From NCBI RefSeq assembly GCF_017591425.1, contig NW_024467104.1, positions 2,418,001-2,482,000 of the forward strand: DNA of 64,000 nt, written 5' to 3'. The notes under the pieces are model-generated. The model ran no database searches, had not been told where the DNA came from, and saw only the letters and a list, made by a program, of their open reading frames with translations. This DNA comes from Ochotona curzoniae (Eukaryota; Chordata; Mammalia; Lagomorpha; Ochotonidae). The position numbers and the translations under genes are program-made. Shown here piece by piece: positions 1 to 11,709 of the stretch (positions within the stretch are counted from its first letter, which is position 1; every line of letters starts with the position of its first letter).

Positions 1-800
1 CGGGAAGTCCAGGATTCTGGGGCTGCACGGACTTTTCTCTGCATTGAGTCACTGGTCCTCAGGGCACTTGTGACATGCAGCACTATCTGAAGACAGACAG
101 AACAGAATAGGGAAGTTTCTGAACTTTTTCATGATCAAATATTCATTTGAGTATGATAGGTTTTCCAATAGGTTGACTACATTTCAATGGAACTTCCAAA
201 TTGCCTGGTATTCTCGGCTTCAGAGCCAGAGGCACAGATGGAAGAGTTCCTGGTGGCAACCGCTTATCATGTATCGCACTGCCAATGAAACAACAATGAG
301 ACGGTCGCCTCTAGAAACTTTGCCTCTGTCTGGACTTTCATCCTATTGAATGCGCAACAGCTACCACTGGATTGTCGTAACTCGGAGTTAAAGTTAAGCA
401 ATGTACTTAGTCATCCACGAGCATATTTAACTTAATGAATGGGTATAAAATACTTGCTAGACACACATTGTCTCCCTTTTATTTTTAATTAATTGGTTAA
501 TTATCCTGAGGGCCAGAGCTGTGCATGGAGCCCTCAATGGAATGTGGGCATCTTAACAGGTATCTTAGTCGCCAGGTTAAACACTAGTCCCTCTCTTAAA
601 ATAAAGGAATCCTTTAAAATCACCTGAACAACAGTGCTTTTCAGAGCTTTATATGCCAATTGAAAGATGAAAATTTGTGACTGAAGCCCTAGGATAATCA
701 TATATTTTTACTTGACCTCTATTCTTGATTTGATTATATCTCTATGTTCCTAGATTGTTTGAATCCACAACCTGCTCATATTCTCAGCATCGTTTACTGG
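1..800. other. Intergenic sequence, nothing recognised
   Basis: AT-rich non-coding DNA. I see no gene, no long open frame with a recognisable product and no repeat I can name. It ends at the left target-site duplication of the GC-rich retroposon. Confidence 0.5.
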
Positions 801-813
801 CACCTTTCTTTCT
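801..813. repeat. Target-site duplication, left side of copy A
   Basis: cacctttctttct here pairs with cacctttatttct at 1959-1971 (one mismatch). The tail of the minus-strand element lies next to this left copy, as expected for L1-type target-primed reverse transcription. Confidence 0.65.
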
Positions 814-1958
814 TTTTTATAACTATTCTTTTTCTTTGATTATATTTTTGACAATCTTTACATAGTTAATTAGGGTAAAAAGGTTCAAGGGCTATAGGAA
901 AGTGGGTAAGACTATTATTTCCATATTGTTTCCTTCATGTTTAAAAAGGGGGTATTAAGGGAGAAGGCCCACCCAATTTCCCACCCTCCCCAGGGTATGC
1001 CCCAAGGTTCTTGCTCAAGTGGTTTTGATAGTTCAACAGTTATAAATCGCTGCCAGTCTTGCCACTCCAAGCACTATGAGGTCTTTGAAGAATCCACTGA
1101 TTGACATAGTCCATCATAGAGTCTCTGTTTGCTCCGTATTTCGCTGCCAACATATAACTGAGATGGTTGGTTGACCTGTCTGTCTTCTCTCTTTTCTTGG
1201 TTAGGGTTCTGAGTTCAGCATTTCAATTGGGGAGATCTCCAAAGAAACTTTGTCTGAGGTGCTCTCAGACCAAATTCTTGAATGTACTAGCATGTACAAG
1301 GCCCGGCACAGTCCATCATCCTGATCAGCTGGTGGTTGCGATCACTGGGTTGGTTCTGTTTTTAGCCCCGACTTCCACTGGGGCCAATGGGTGTTGCAGT
1401 CCAGCCTGGTTCTGCCCAGCACATACTTGGCCCTTGCATAAACCAGGGGAAACTGCAGCCTAGTTGGAGTGACCCACAATAACCCTCACCAAGCCCGCCC
1501 CCTACCCTGGTTTGCCAGTATGTGTAGCAGTAGTCCAGTATGTTCCCCACGCCATTCCACCCCAGCCCCTGTCCTGGTTTTCGTGCCCTCTAATGGAAGT
1601 GGTAACCCAAGAGGGAGGAGCCCACTATTTCCCTCCCAGGCCTCTCTCACTCCCGGATTGTGCTCTCTCCAGGTAGTTCTGTGGTTTGACTTGACAGAAC
1701 CAGGCCCCAGAGCCAGCTTCTGCCAGCTGATGCTGTGGCTAAGCCCAAACAACTCTCATCCACTCTAATTTTGTTTGCACCAGTAGGAATCATCAGCCCA
1801 GCCTGGCTTTTCCCTGATCTAGTCCACCCGAGGCATACAGGTGTTGTAGCCCTGCTTCGTCTGGTCTGCCCCCATCCCAGCTCATGCTGTCCAGTGGGAG
1901 TAGCTGTCCAGCAAAGGAAACACCCCTTATTCCCCTGCTGGCTCTGCCCCGCTCCCTT
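814..1958 (-). mobile_element. GC-rich composite retroposon, copy A (5'-truncated)
   Basis: On the minus strand this reads as a GC-rich body (about 1320-1958) of degenerate repeated phrases, then a unique 3' segment (about 860-1320), then an A-rich tail (T-rich on the plus strand, 814-845). It is flanked by cacctttctttct at 801-813 and cacctttatttct at 1959-1971 (12 of 13 match), the mark of target-primed insertion. The stretch 1655-1930 is colinear with 41230-41530 in copy C. In the 3' segment it shares with the other copies a box like 'gactatgtcaatcagtggattc' and a pyrimidine-rich block before the tail. Family not recognised. The boundaries are good; the class (SVA-like composite or the 3' end of an unusual L1) is inference. 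Confidence 0.7.
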
Positions 1959-2194
1959 CACCTTTATTTCTAAAAGGGCAAAGAGTGTTCTACAAACCTT
2001 CACCCTCCTGGGGTAAGTTTTCAGTGTGAGAAAAGACTTCACCTAAACCTGTGGCTACAACAATGACCTACTTTCTGAACATGGTCTTCCTGCCCTAATT
2101 CTTCTTCTGTTCTACCCATCCATGGACTGTTGATCACCTCTAGATTCACAATGAGGATAACACACACTGGTTGTCTTCTTGTTAGGTCATTGAG

Positions 2195-2440
2195 TCCCAT
2201 CTCCTACGAGATGCAGTCGAAGCTCCTGAGTGTGACAATGGAGGCTCTCTATGACCTGGCGTCTTATATTTCCCATCACTCTGAGTGTATTCAGACCATT
2301 CTTGGCTCCTTTTTGCTTCCATTCTTTGAGCCTTTAATCACTCGGTCCCTGTCCTGTGCTGTCTTTACTGAGCTTCACTGACTTTGAAACCTTGCTTATT
2401 GGTTAAGGCCTACCACATTCACCTCCAGTGAAAAGTGTTT
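2195..2440 (+). repeat. LINE-2 3'-end-like fragment
   Basis: Phrases such as 'gctctctatgacctggc', 'catcactctgagtg' and 'ttaaggcctaccacattcacc' follow the order I recall from the pan-mammalian L2 3' region. It is very diverged and the orientation is judged from that order. 1972-2190 to its left shows nothing I can name. Confidence 0.4.
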
Positions 2441-2729
2441 CTACATAGCTCTGGCTAGAATGAATTGTTCCCTTGTGTTCTTATAACCCAGTGTTTGCAC
2501 TTCATTAAAGGAATTGACTTCATTTTAAAGTCTAGTTTCTTTACAGAAAATAAAGAAACTCTTCCATCTGAGTGGAAAGAGCAGCGCTAATCATGGGGAT
2601 AGAATATTATTATTTAGTGTATCGTGAATATTATGGTTCTTTCTCTATATTTGCCACTCTTAACATTCAACATAGCAGCTTTATTCTGGGTGCCAGTTGT
2701 TACCTGTTCAATGAATGCCATCCTTAAAC

Positions 2730-3230
2730 CACCTTTCTTGAAGGGCATAGGTTACCATTGGTGTTGCACATGCCCTCAGGGTAGATCCACACTTTAAGGT
2801 TCTCCAGGACCATTCGCTCACTCAGGTCGGCCATCACACTCATGGCAGTGCTGGACTGCTGTTGACTGATGAAGAAGGCATCACCCGGGTACATGATGAG
2901 GGCCCATGGGGCCCAGGAACAGCAGCTCCCACTTGGCCACCTGCATGCAGTGCCGTGGCAAGACCTTCATGAGGCCCATCATGTCTAGGATACTCTGGTG
3001 GTTGGAGATGATGACACAGGGCTGGTCTTCGTCCAGCTTGGGCTGGCCCCTGACCTCAAATCAGAGGCCATACATGTACTTGAAGGTCTGCACAAACCAG
3101 CTGATGATGCTCATGTTTTCCACCATGCAGCCGCTGTGGCACAGCAGGCAGACAAGCCAGGTGAGTACAGACATAGCCAGGCAGAGCGTGCAATAGAGCA
3201 CGAGCCACATTGGCGGCCACCTTACTGGAA
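2730..3230 (-). pseudogene. AGPAT2: AGPAT2 processed pseudogene (1-acylglycerol-3-phosphate O-acyltransferase 2)
   Basis: The minus strand encodes, in order, [61 protein letters not shown] and [10 protein letters not shown]. These match AGPAT2, an ER-membrane enzyme that converts lysophosphatidate to phosphatidate in glycerolipid synthesis. The catalytic NHX4D box (NHQSILD) is still readable near 2982-3002, but the substrate-binding EGTR box has decayed to EGMC. Coding is continuous across what should be several exons, so the copy came from spliced mRNA. It is dead: an in-frame TGA replaces an Arg codon at 3061-3063, an extra base shifts frame near 2902, and there are further shifts near 2750 and 3200. 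Only the middle of the protein is present. Choice over AGPAT1 rests on ENMSII and SILDMMGLM, which I recall as AGPAT2-like. No flanking poly(A) or duplication was found. Confidence 0.85.
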
Positions 3231-3239
3231 AAGTCCATT

Positions 3240-4985
3240 CTGTGCTGTCTGGTGGGTGGATGGAGTTGTCATTTGTCTGTATACATCTTATGTAAAAAGA
3301 GCTCTTTTTTTTCTCATGGTCTGAGTTTGGGTGAATTACGGGACGTCAGAAAGTGAAGATCCAGGTGATGCAAATTTGGAAGCATGGAGTCTTCCTTAAG
3401 TCAAAGTTCAGACAGGCCAGCCTGTGAATACAAACCCACCAATTCTCCACCACCCATCCACACTAGAGACTTCTGTATGCAAGATGTGTTTGATACCTAG
3501 GATATGAAATCTCAGGCTTTCCTTCAAAGCAGGGCTTTGGCTGATGTAGAACTTCTTTTGGTTATCAGATGTGACCTGAGGAGCGTGTTTTTAGTGTATT
3601 CCAAACTCTTCTTAGTTGAGACACTTTCAGACTATAAGACTGTCAGAGACCCACCATCATTTTCTTTGAAATTATGTAAATGGAGGCAGAAGAGATGACT
3701 ACCCCTTCATTTTCCCCACCTCCACCACATCCCCAACAATCACATAAGTAGGAATCTAATTTCAGTGCTAATAATGGTTACTAATAATGTATTATTTAGC
3801 TGAAATTTGTTGGGAGAAGACCTTAAGTGTCCTCATTCCCTTCTGTCTCAAAATTGTAACTGTAGGTGGTGATAAGTGTGTTTATTGGTGTGATTGTGGC
3901 CATGTACATGCACACACATGTACACACACACGCACCCTCATACATGTAAAACTATGTCATAAAGCCTGAACACATGTAGTGTTTGTCAGTTACACCTCAA
4001 TGAAACAGAAGTACAGGTGACAAAAAGGACAGAGGACTTCAGTGACCCTCCGTGACCCCAGTCTGGGTACTCCGAGGTCTTTGAACACCTGCGGGAAAGT
4101 TGGGACTGACTTTGACTCTGTGACTAGGAAGACAGGCTAGGCTTTTTCACAGAAACCTGAAACGCTTCTAGAATACACTTGAAGTTCTTTCTACCAGAGC
4201 TCCAACCTGCCTTCCTAGTCTTTCCTCCTGTTTTTGCTGCATTATAAAACGATTTCAAATGTTTGTGCACAAAATAAATTTATTTTTCATTCTATTTCCA
4301 TATGCTTTTTGAAGCATCCTCATGTATCTTCTTTCGCTGTCTTTGGAGTACTTCACCTCCTTGCCATGATGACTGCCTCCATTTCAGGGTCTTACAGGGT
4401 GGGGGAAGGGGACCAGTGAGGAGGGTGTGACATCATGGGGAAGGATTGTCTCAGGTTGTGCTTCACTCACTGTGCTGCAGTAAGAGCTTGCAGTGGCCAC
4501 AACCATGAGCTCTGACCTGCTCCTATGCTCCATCAATTTGTTTTCAGGTAAAACCTAATAGGAGTGATTTATTTTCCTACCTTCATTGTACTTTTCTTAT
4601 AAATAAAAATCAGAAAAAGCAATTTTTGGTCAGCCAAGAAATGAAGTTACTGTAACCCAATCTTCCAGTGGAACCTGGAGGGCTAGGTAGTGCTATGAGT
4701 TCTCCCAAGGTGGACCTCTGAGAGCCATGGGGCGGGGGGTGCCCTGGTGTTATGGTCATTGGATCTCTGTTGCCTGCCCGTCTAGGAAGTGAGCATTCCT
4801 GAAGATGTGGCTCTGGCCTCAGATGTGCCTCTTGGTACCTGCGATTAAAGTGCATTGCTCTGCACTCAGAGTAGTGGCACGGTTAGTAAGAATTTGAAAA
4901 TACACTGGTATAGAATTAGGCAGCATTTTTACTGAGGTGCTATTCCCTACTTCTTGCCATTTCTTCTATTTTCTTCCACCCTCAA
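3240..4985. other. Intergenic sequence with a short CA-rich microsatellite
   Basis: No gene recognised. 3901-3945 is a broken (CA)n run interspersed with catg. The rest is unassigned. Confidence 0.45.
3901..3945. repeat. Interrupted (CA)n microsatellite
   Basis: Alternating CA steps interrupted by 'catgta' and 'cgcaccctc'. Visible directly. Confidence 0.7.
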
Positions 4986-4999
4986 AATCAAGTTTTCTG

Positions 5000-5312
5000 G
5001 CTAAAGTTGTCACCTTGCACGCACCAGGATCCCATATGGGCACTAGTTCACATTCTGATTGCCCTGCTTCCCATCCAGCTCCCTTCTTGTGGCTTGGGAA
5101 AGCAGTTGAGGATGGCCCAAGGCATTGGGACCCTGTACCCACATGGGAGACCTGGAGGAAGCGCCTAGCTCCTGGGTTTGGATAGGCTCAGCTCTAGTTG
5201 TTGTGGCCACTTGGGGAGTGAATCATTGGATGGAAGATCTTCCTCTCTGTCTCTCTCCTCTCTGTATATTTATCTTTCCAATAAAAATAAATAAATCTTT
5301 TTTTTTTAAATA
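5000..5312 (+). mobile_element. Lagomorph C-type SINE (young form)
   Basis: Runs from 'gctaaagttgtcaccttg' through the 'ggatcccatatgggc' box and 'gtggcttgggaaagcag' to 'caataaaaataaataaat' and a T/A tail. The tRNA-derived head is clipped by a few tens of bases. It is flanked by aagttttctg at 4990-4999 and 5313-5322 (exact), a convincing target-site duplication. Confidence 0.85.
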
Positions 5313-5334
5313 AAGTTTTCTGATAGTCATTCCC

Positions 5335-5490
5335 AAATTACCATTTGGGAACTATGCGATTTTGGGCAAGTGACATATTGTCTTCAGGTCTTAATTTTAT
5401 CATTTGTAAAAATGGAAACAACAGTGTTATCTAACTCGGAGAGCTATAGTAAGTAAGGAATGAGACCATGAAAATGAAGATAATAGCAAT
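5335..5490 (+). repeat. MIR SINE fragment
   Basis: The order 'gggaactatgcgattttgggcaagtgac' ... 'cttaattttatcatttgtaaaaatggaaac' follows the MIR core and 3' half ('tgtgaccttgggcaagt...catctgtaaaatgg'). Confidence 0.55.
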
Positions 5491-5554
5491 AACAGTGGGG
5501 GTCAACTTTCTGACTTAGTTAAGCTATCACATGAGTGCTTATATTCCATATTGC

Positions 5555-5805
5555 AGTACTTGAGATTGGGTCCCGTGTGTTTCCAACCCAGCCTCCCGCT
5601 AATGTGCGCCCTGGAAGCAGGCAATGACACAGGTACTTGGATCTTTGTGACTCTCATGGGAAACCCGAATGTTAGCTTGGTCTAGCTGTCGCAGGCAACC
5701 AGCAGTGAACTAACAGCTGAAAGTGTACTCTCTCTCCCTCCCCACACTTCCGTCCCTCCCGCCCTCTCTCTCCCTGTCACTGCCTTTCAAATATCTACCC
5801 AGCTA
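5555..5805 (+). mobile_element. Older C-type SINE fragment
   Basis: Contains 'gctaatgtgcgccctggaagcaggcaatgacacaggtacttgg' type body sequence, 'ctcatgggaaaccc', a CT-rich stretch (5725-5775) and 'tgcctttcaaata', in C-SINE order but highly diverged. It resembles the older form shared with rabbit more than the young copies here. 5810-6370 to its right is unassigned. Confidence 0.55.
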
Positions 5806-6374
5806 TCCACATAAACCAGTAAGCAGAAGAAAACAATAACGCAGAAACTATCATCAGAGATTTTTCTAAATGTTTTGCATATATTAATATCATGTGAAGA
5901 CTTTAAACGTAGGCCAAGTATCTAAAAAGTAGTTTCTGGCATTAATAAATAACAAATAAATGATAGACACAGTATTATTATTCAGCCACTCTCCACAAAA
6001 AAGCATGTTACAAATTCATTTCTACTCGAGTATAAATGACTGATAATAAGTATAATTCATCCCTCCTAGAGAGTCTAGTATTTGTGTCCAATTGTAGATT
6101 TTCGACTGTGGCATTTGAATAGATTCTGGAAAGGAAGGTAGTTAATGTTTTTGTAAGTGAGTTTAATATCTTGTGATGGCATTAGGCAGCATGTACCTTT
6201 CTTCCAGAAATTCTGGGGGAAATTAAGATTTTTTCTTACCAAGCAAATTATTTCATAAGCCTCTCTTCCCTTCCTAACAAATTTTGTCCATCTGTGCTCT
6301 GCTCTAGGATTTGCTATCTCACTGTGTTTTTATTTCCTGTTGGCCATTGTCTCTAGACATTTTCTCTACTGGCG

Positions 6375-6945
6375 AATGCTCAGTGGTACAGCCATTGTGG
6401 AAAATGTGGAGATTCCTCAGAAAACTAAAAATGCATATGCCATAGAATATATCCAAAGGAAATTAAATCAGCATATGAAGGAAATAGCTGCATCATCGTG
6501 CTAAAGTAGCCTAATTCACAATAATAAGGATACAGAATCAACCTAGATATCCATCAAGTGATGACTGGGTAAAACAAATATGGTATATGTACACAAAGAA
6601 GTATTACTTAGCCACGAAAAAGAATGAAATTCTGAAATTTACAACAAGATGGATCCACCTGAAGATCATTATGCTTAATGAAGCAAGGAAGACAAATATC
6701 AATGTTTTCTTATATTTATGGAAGTTAAAACACACATATATAGTATATAGTATAAAATCATGTGGTTTTCATATTACTCGCTTCAATGGCTCCTACCATG
6801 CAAATGCCAACATACTTCTTTGTTCTATGTTATGATCTTTGTCATGAATCTCTCACTAATGATATTAATGTTTTCATTTTCAAGAAAAAAGCATACATGT
6901 AAGCAATGTTTGAAGTAAATGTAACAAAATAAAAAAGCTTGCTAA
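6375..6945 (+). mobile_element. LINE-1 ORF2 3' end plus 3' UTR fragment
   Basis: Encodes the tail of the L1 reverse-transcriptase protein. Landmarks are 'ttcacaataataaggata', 'tcaacctagatatccatcaa', 'gactgggtaaaacaaatatgg', 'tatgtacacaaagaagtattactta' and 'gaaattctgaaatttacaacaagatgg'. It then runs into an A-rich 3' UTR. 5'-truncated and full of stops; 6950-7290 beyond it is unassigned. Confidence 0.75.
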
Positions 6946-7292
6946 ACAAGAGTGGAAAAAACAGATGATTAATTTCATGATTTTTGGCTTTAAGATAGTG
7001 TGAAAGAGTGTGTTTTGAACACTGGATTTTGCTCTGCTCCTAGGTGAGTGATATACTATGGTACTTACACGCTCGCAATGTGGGAGCCACAGCTCTCAAC
7101 TGACTAATGATCACAACGGAAACAACTGATGCTCTATGGTGGATGGCATTGTTAACCCTCGGAAGTTGACTGTATTGCATATTTGACATACAGTACTTTC
7201 AGTTTATGGTAGGCTTATCAGCACACAAGCCAGTTCTAAGTCAGTCATACTTAAGTGCTCAAGTGATTTCGTCTTCTCAAGGAAGCTCTTAC

Positions 7293-9110
7293 CTGGGGAC
7301 CCTGTACACAGAGAACAACGCAGCCATGGGCTCTGACTCTGGGGAGGTCATCCTTCGAATCACCCCTAGGAGCAGTTTCTGGGGGTCACAGCTGAAGTTG
7401 GGCCTGGGTCACAGGTGATTGGACAGTAAGGCCAGGGTGCTCCTTAGAGCCTGGGTCCCTGAGATGCAGGAATCATAGATCTGTAGTCCCACAGAGATGT
7501 TGGGCAGGAAGGCTGGGTCTCTTGCTGTCTCAGTCACAGCAAAGAGAATGCCCAGAGCACTCCGCAAAAAAGCGAGCTTTGGAAAGACAGGAGAAGTGAG
7601 GATTTGTCAGCAACACTTTAAGAGCCACAGGAAACAGCTCCAGGGTAATCCTCCTTTGGGAAAAAGCAAGGATGAGTTATAATGTGGAGTTCACCTGGAT
7701 GTTCATTTGCTTCAAGGAAGATGCTTGGAGGGTTTTAGTAAAGACAGATACACAGGAAGGTCGACGTGGAGGAGGCTACAGTTTCCCAGTATAGACAAGG
7801 AGCCATAATGTGAGACGTGTGCAGGCACACAGACTCAGTTCCTCACAGAGAGGCTGACAGCTACGTAGGCACGTACACAGCTCCAGGTCAACAGACGGGA
7901 GCAGACTCCTGACGCTGGAAATGGATATGACACAGACACAGGAAGACACATGGACTGTGCTGGGTGACTCTGATGCAGAAGCTGTCACAGGCCGGCTCTC
8001 TGATGGACTCAGGGACTGGGGCGGGGGACTCTGCTGCTCTCTGAGGTGGAGAGACAGGAAGTCCTGTGGCACTGACCATGGTGAATGCAGAGACAGGAAG
8101 CTGCACACAGAGTCAGACATCTGCTAAGACAAATAGCTCAGTCACAAGTGGAGAACAGTGAGTAGATGAGAAGGCACGATGAGAATGCCTTTGACGAGAC
8201 TCAGGCAGGAAGAACCAAGACAAACACAGGGCAGGGCGGCAGAGGTGTCTGGCTGCATATTTTCTTTATGTCTTTCTATAGAGGACCTGCAAGTCTATAG
8301 ATTAAAGTCTCATTTAAATCTGGCCAGTTTTGGAGGCAGTTGAGTTATGCATGAAGCTGGGCTTACTTGCAAGGGTAGCTGGTAAGGATGGGCCTGAGCA
8401 GCTTTTCTTGAGCCCCCACGAATGTGCCCAATAGATGTTTCTCGTCAACTTGCTCTGCCAAACTGACACCATTCCCGGGCCTATGGCGGCTGATCTCTTG
8501 CCTCTACCCCATTTAAAGAGCATGAGCTTTGAGCTGAAGGAATAGATTTGCCTTTGGTGCCTCAGAGATTCAAAGAGCATGGGACTGAGACTGAGTGTAC
8601 AATACTTCTAGTATGTTCCTTTGGTCAGGCCATGTTTGTGAAAACAAACATCTAATCGTTGGTTGGGCCCCTCACGGTGGCTTCTATCTATCCCTTTCCA
8701 CTGAGGCAGGAACAAGCTCCAAAGAAATGCACGGAAACAGGAAAGTTCCTGGGCGAGGCCATCCTGCCCTGGTTCCCTGGAGGAGGGTGATGGGCCCAGA
8801 CTCCCAGGTGGCTACAGTGATTAGTCAGGATGCTCCCTTTCTCTCTCCTCCCTTCCAAGGACAAAGCACGTGACTCACTGTGGGCACTCTGGCTGCTCTG
8901 AAGGCTGCCAGGGGTTGACTTCTGCCTGATCTAGGACAGCATGGAAGGGAGGCACAGCCCCGATGAGCACACCTTCTGTGGCTCAGATGTCTGAGGGCCT
9001 GAACATGGGCAGGTATCTTGGGCCAGAGGTAGTGTTTACCAGGTGCGCTGATGCCAGCAGAACCACAAGGACCACGGTGAAGCAAATGGGAACTTCCCTC
9101 CTGTGTGGAT
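7293..9110 (-). pseudogene. Class C GPCR pseudogene (vomeronasal type-2 / taste-1 / CaSR-like), first two coding exons
   Basis: Two minus-strand exon-like blocks fit the extracellular Venus-flytrap domain of class C receptors. Exon 1 (8879 to about 9110) has a hydrophobic signal-like stretch (VVLVVLLASAHLV), then EGVLIGAVPPFHA and PSEQPECP, and ends at donor GTGAGT (8873-8878). Exon 2 (7293-7576, 284 bp) follows an acceptor 'ctttccaaag', reads LGILFAVTETARDP, FLPNISVGLQIYDSC, ALRSTLALLS and PMAALFSVYRVP, and ends at donor GTAAGA. The phrases for 'pre-helix, DP..LPNI.LG..IYDSC' and '.PMA.L...Y..P' are family hallmarks. It is broken by in-frame TGA codons at 8983-8985 and 7409-7411, lacks an obvious start codon, and the two exons do not join in phase. 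I found no exon 3 or seven-helix exon further left; an L1 and SINEs occupy that area. The intron of about 1.3 kb shows this is not a retrocopy. The exact subfamily is unresolved. Confidence 0.68.
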
Positions 9111-9114
9111 GTGT

Positions 9115-11390
9115 GGCTGGTTCTGTTTCCCCCTGGAGGTGCTACGCACACCTGCTGGGGATCCCAGGGGCCCAGAAAAGAATGGGAGTGAGCACGGCTG
9201 AGCTGCCAGCCTTTGTCCTATATACCTATACCCTTACAATTCCCAGGACTCTGGGACTCCCTTCTGGCTCTGAATCCCATAACTCCTGTCCTTATCTCTC
9301 GGGTAACTTTCTTGATGTTTTGGTCAAGGTGTCTGGTGGAGATGGCCTTGTCACAGACAGGTCCTGGTTTTCAATGCCTCTTTTATTCTGAAGACCCTGC
9401 TAGAGGCCTGTGTTTATCAAGGAGTCATACTTCCCTGTCCTGGGCCCACGGAGTTTGCTCATACACCATAATCTTCAAAGACAGAGTTAATCCCATGATG
9501 TACAGATGAGGTCTCAGGTCCCCAGGGAGAGTCTGCAAAACAAGTCAGGGACAATGCTTTCCTGAGCCCATGGCTGCAGGCTCATCCAGGTACAGAGTGC
9601 ACAGGGGTGGATGGTGGGTGAGTCATAGAGTTTGCTTTTGATTTTTTTTTTCCTGCCTGACTTTTATTCCTACTGCTTCTGTGAATTCTCTGAGTGAACC
9701 CAGGCAAGTGTCTCCTCTTTCTAAGACTTCAGTTTCCTCTCCTGCAATACAAACGTATTGGATTTAGCAGGTGATACTCAAGCTCTGTTTCAGTAACAAA
9801 ACTTTCCATCTCACACCACGTAGTACAGATCGAAATCACCATCTCTGAGTCAAACACAGTCAAGCTTTTGAAAAGGTTTTGGTGGACACCTATGCACGGG
9901 AGAAGGCGGGCTCATGGCAGGGATTCAGACTTGCAGTAATGGGGTTTCTTGCCTAGGTGAGAGTGTACAGAATAATTGTCCACTTAGTTTTCCACAGAGA
10001 GAGGAGTGACTCCTCAATTACAGACGGGATGCTCAAGTGCAGAAACAGAGGGATTTTCTCTAGGCTGCTGGCAGTGTAAGTGGAAACCGAGTTGCTGGAT
10101 GCTGTCTTACAACTGCACTGAATTGCAGGCTTGTCCTGGAGAAACCAGGGAAACATCATTTGCAGGAGCCAACGGTTGACTTGAAGGATGAGGCTATTAA
10201 TGCATTTGGTGCATGGCGTTTATGACATTTTCTTGCAGTGTTGGGTGGAAGAACCTTGAACCATATTCTTTCTCAACTTGGCTAACTCCCAGAACAGGTA
10301 ATACAACCTGCTGTGCCTCTGTCTTACCTGACCAGCCTGTCTGCTCAGCAGCCCCGCCCTCGCCCAGGGGATGAGCCCACACCACCTTAGGAACACCCCC
10401 ACAATGTGAGTTCTCAGATGTTCCTTTGGGTGACATCCTAGCCTTTTCCTCAGATTCAATCCCTGACTCAATCAGCACTGGCTGTGTGGCCCACTTAAAA
10501 ACACACAGAGTTGGTGGAGTTCGCCACTGTCTCTTGCAATGGCAGTGAATGTGTCTTCCTTGCTCTTTCTGAGGTAGCGTTTCAAGGTAATAGCTTATTG
10601 AAAAAGCTGTGCCAGTTAAAAATAATTCATTTGTTTTAAAGGCAGAGTTATACAGATGCACTCTCAAGTTTATAAAATACTGTGAAAAGGAGTTGATATC
10701 TGTGCGGGATTAGAACTCTTTGACCACAGCAGGTCAGAGAACTTAGCAGCTCCAGAGTGCAGTTTGATACAGTAAGGAATATTAAGGCAGAGGGAGTTGC
10801 CTGAGCAAGCCTGATGGGGATAGCAGTGAGGAGGGGGAGTGCAGGGTCAGAGGTCTGGGGCCATGCATCTCAGTTGCTGAAGATATCATACTGCCCTGGG
10901 TAGTGCCCAGTCTCAGAATCTCCAGTTCAGACAGGGGAAGCTAATGGCCCAGAGGAATCTCTTCCTGTTGTCTGTCTCTCTGCTTGAGTCCCCAAATGGC
11001 CAAAGGTCTCCAGCTATGAGAAGGTTCCTCTCCTATTTTCAGTTCTCTTTGCATTTGAGTCTCTGCTCCATGTCCCTGTGGAAGCCAGATTACTTCTCCC
11101 GTCCTGTGGACCCTGAGCAGCACTGTGAGTACCCTGAGCACTCTGAGGATCCTTGGAAGCAAGGTGCATGGCACTCATGATACCCAGAATCACAACCTCT
11201 CAAAAGCTCAGAGGTTGCAGATGACTGAGTAGAACCTGAAGCTGTGCGATGCTGGGGGTCTCTAAACATCTGGGTATCTGGAGAGATGGCTAGGAAAGGA
11301 TGACATGGCCCTTTGAGGAGGCCATGAGCCCTTCAGCCTGCTTTCTTTCATTCATTCATTCTTTCTTTGTTTTTTTAAAATAAATATTCA
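9115..11390. other. Intergenic sequence with a MIR fragment
   Basis: Moderately GC-rich, few repeats. 9690-9790 carries MIR-like words ('gaattctctgagtgaaccc', 'cttcagtttcctctcctgcaata'). Upstream exons of the class C receptor pseudogene could in principle lie here, but I could not recognise any. A CATT/CTTT-rich run occupies 11341-11375. Confidence 0.4.
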
Positions 11391-11700
11391 GGGCCAGGTG
11401 CAGTAACCTAGTGGCTAAAATCCTTACCTTGCATGCACCAGGGTCCCATTTGGGTGTCAGTTGGTGTCCCAGTGGCCCTGCCTCTCATCTAGCTCCCTGC
11501 TTGTGGCCTGGGAAAGCAGTCGAGGACGGCCCAAAGCCTTGGCACCCTGCACCTGAGTGGGACTTGGCAGAAGCTCCTGGCTTTGGATTGGCTCAGCTCT
11601 GGGTGTTGTGGCCTCTTGTTAAATGAATCAGCAAATGAAAGATCTTCTCTCTCTTCTTTTCTGTACATCTGATTTTCCAATACAAAAATAAATAAATCCT
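11391..11700 (+). mobile_element. Lagomorph C-type SINE, full length
   Basis: Begins 'gggccaggtgcagtaacctagtggctaaaatcc', the tRNA-like head with A/B-box-type sequence, and ends 'aataaataaatcctt'. Flanks aaataaatattca (left) and aaaaaatactca (right) are a likely imperfect target-site duplication. The tail abuts the tail of the next, opposite SINE. Confidence 0.85.
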
Positions 11701-11709
11701 TAAAAAATA

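Noticed and set aside
3901..3945. CRISPR-like or structured repeat
   Set aside because: It is simple (CA)n microsatellite sequence in a mammalian genome.
7776..8127. Open frames on both strands within the class C receptor intron
   Set aside because: They overlap on opposite strands, are Ser/Cys-rich without motifs, and lie between the two recognised exons.
11391..11470. A tRNA gene (A/B-box-like head)
   Set aside because: It is the tRNA-derived 5' end of the C-type SINE; no cloverleaf with a proper acceptor stem is preserved.
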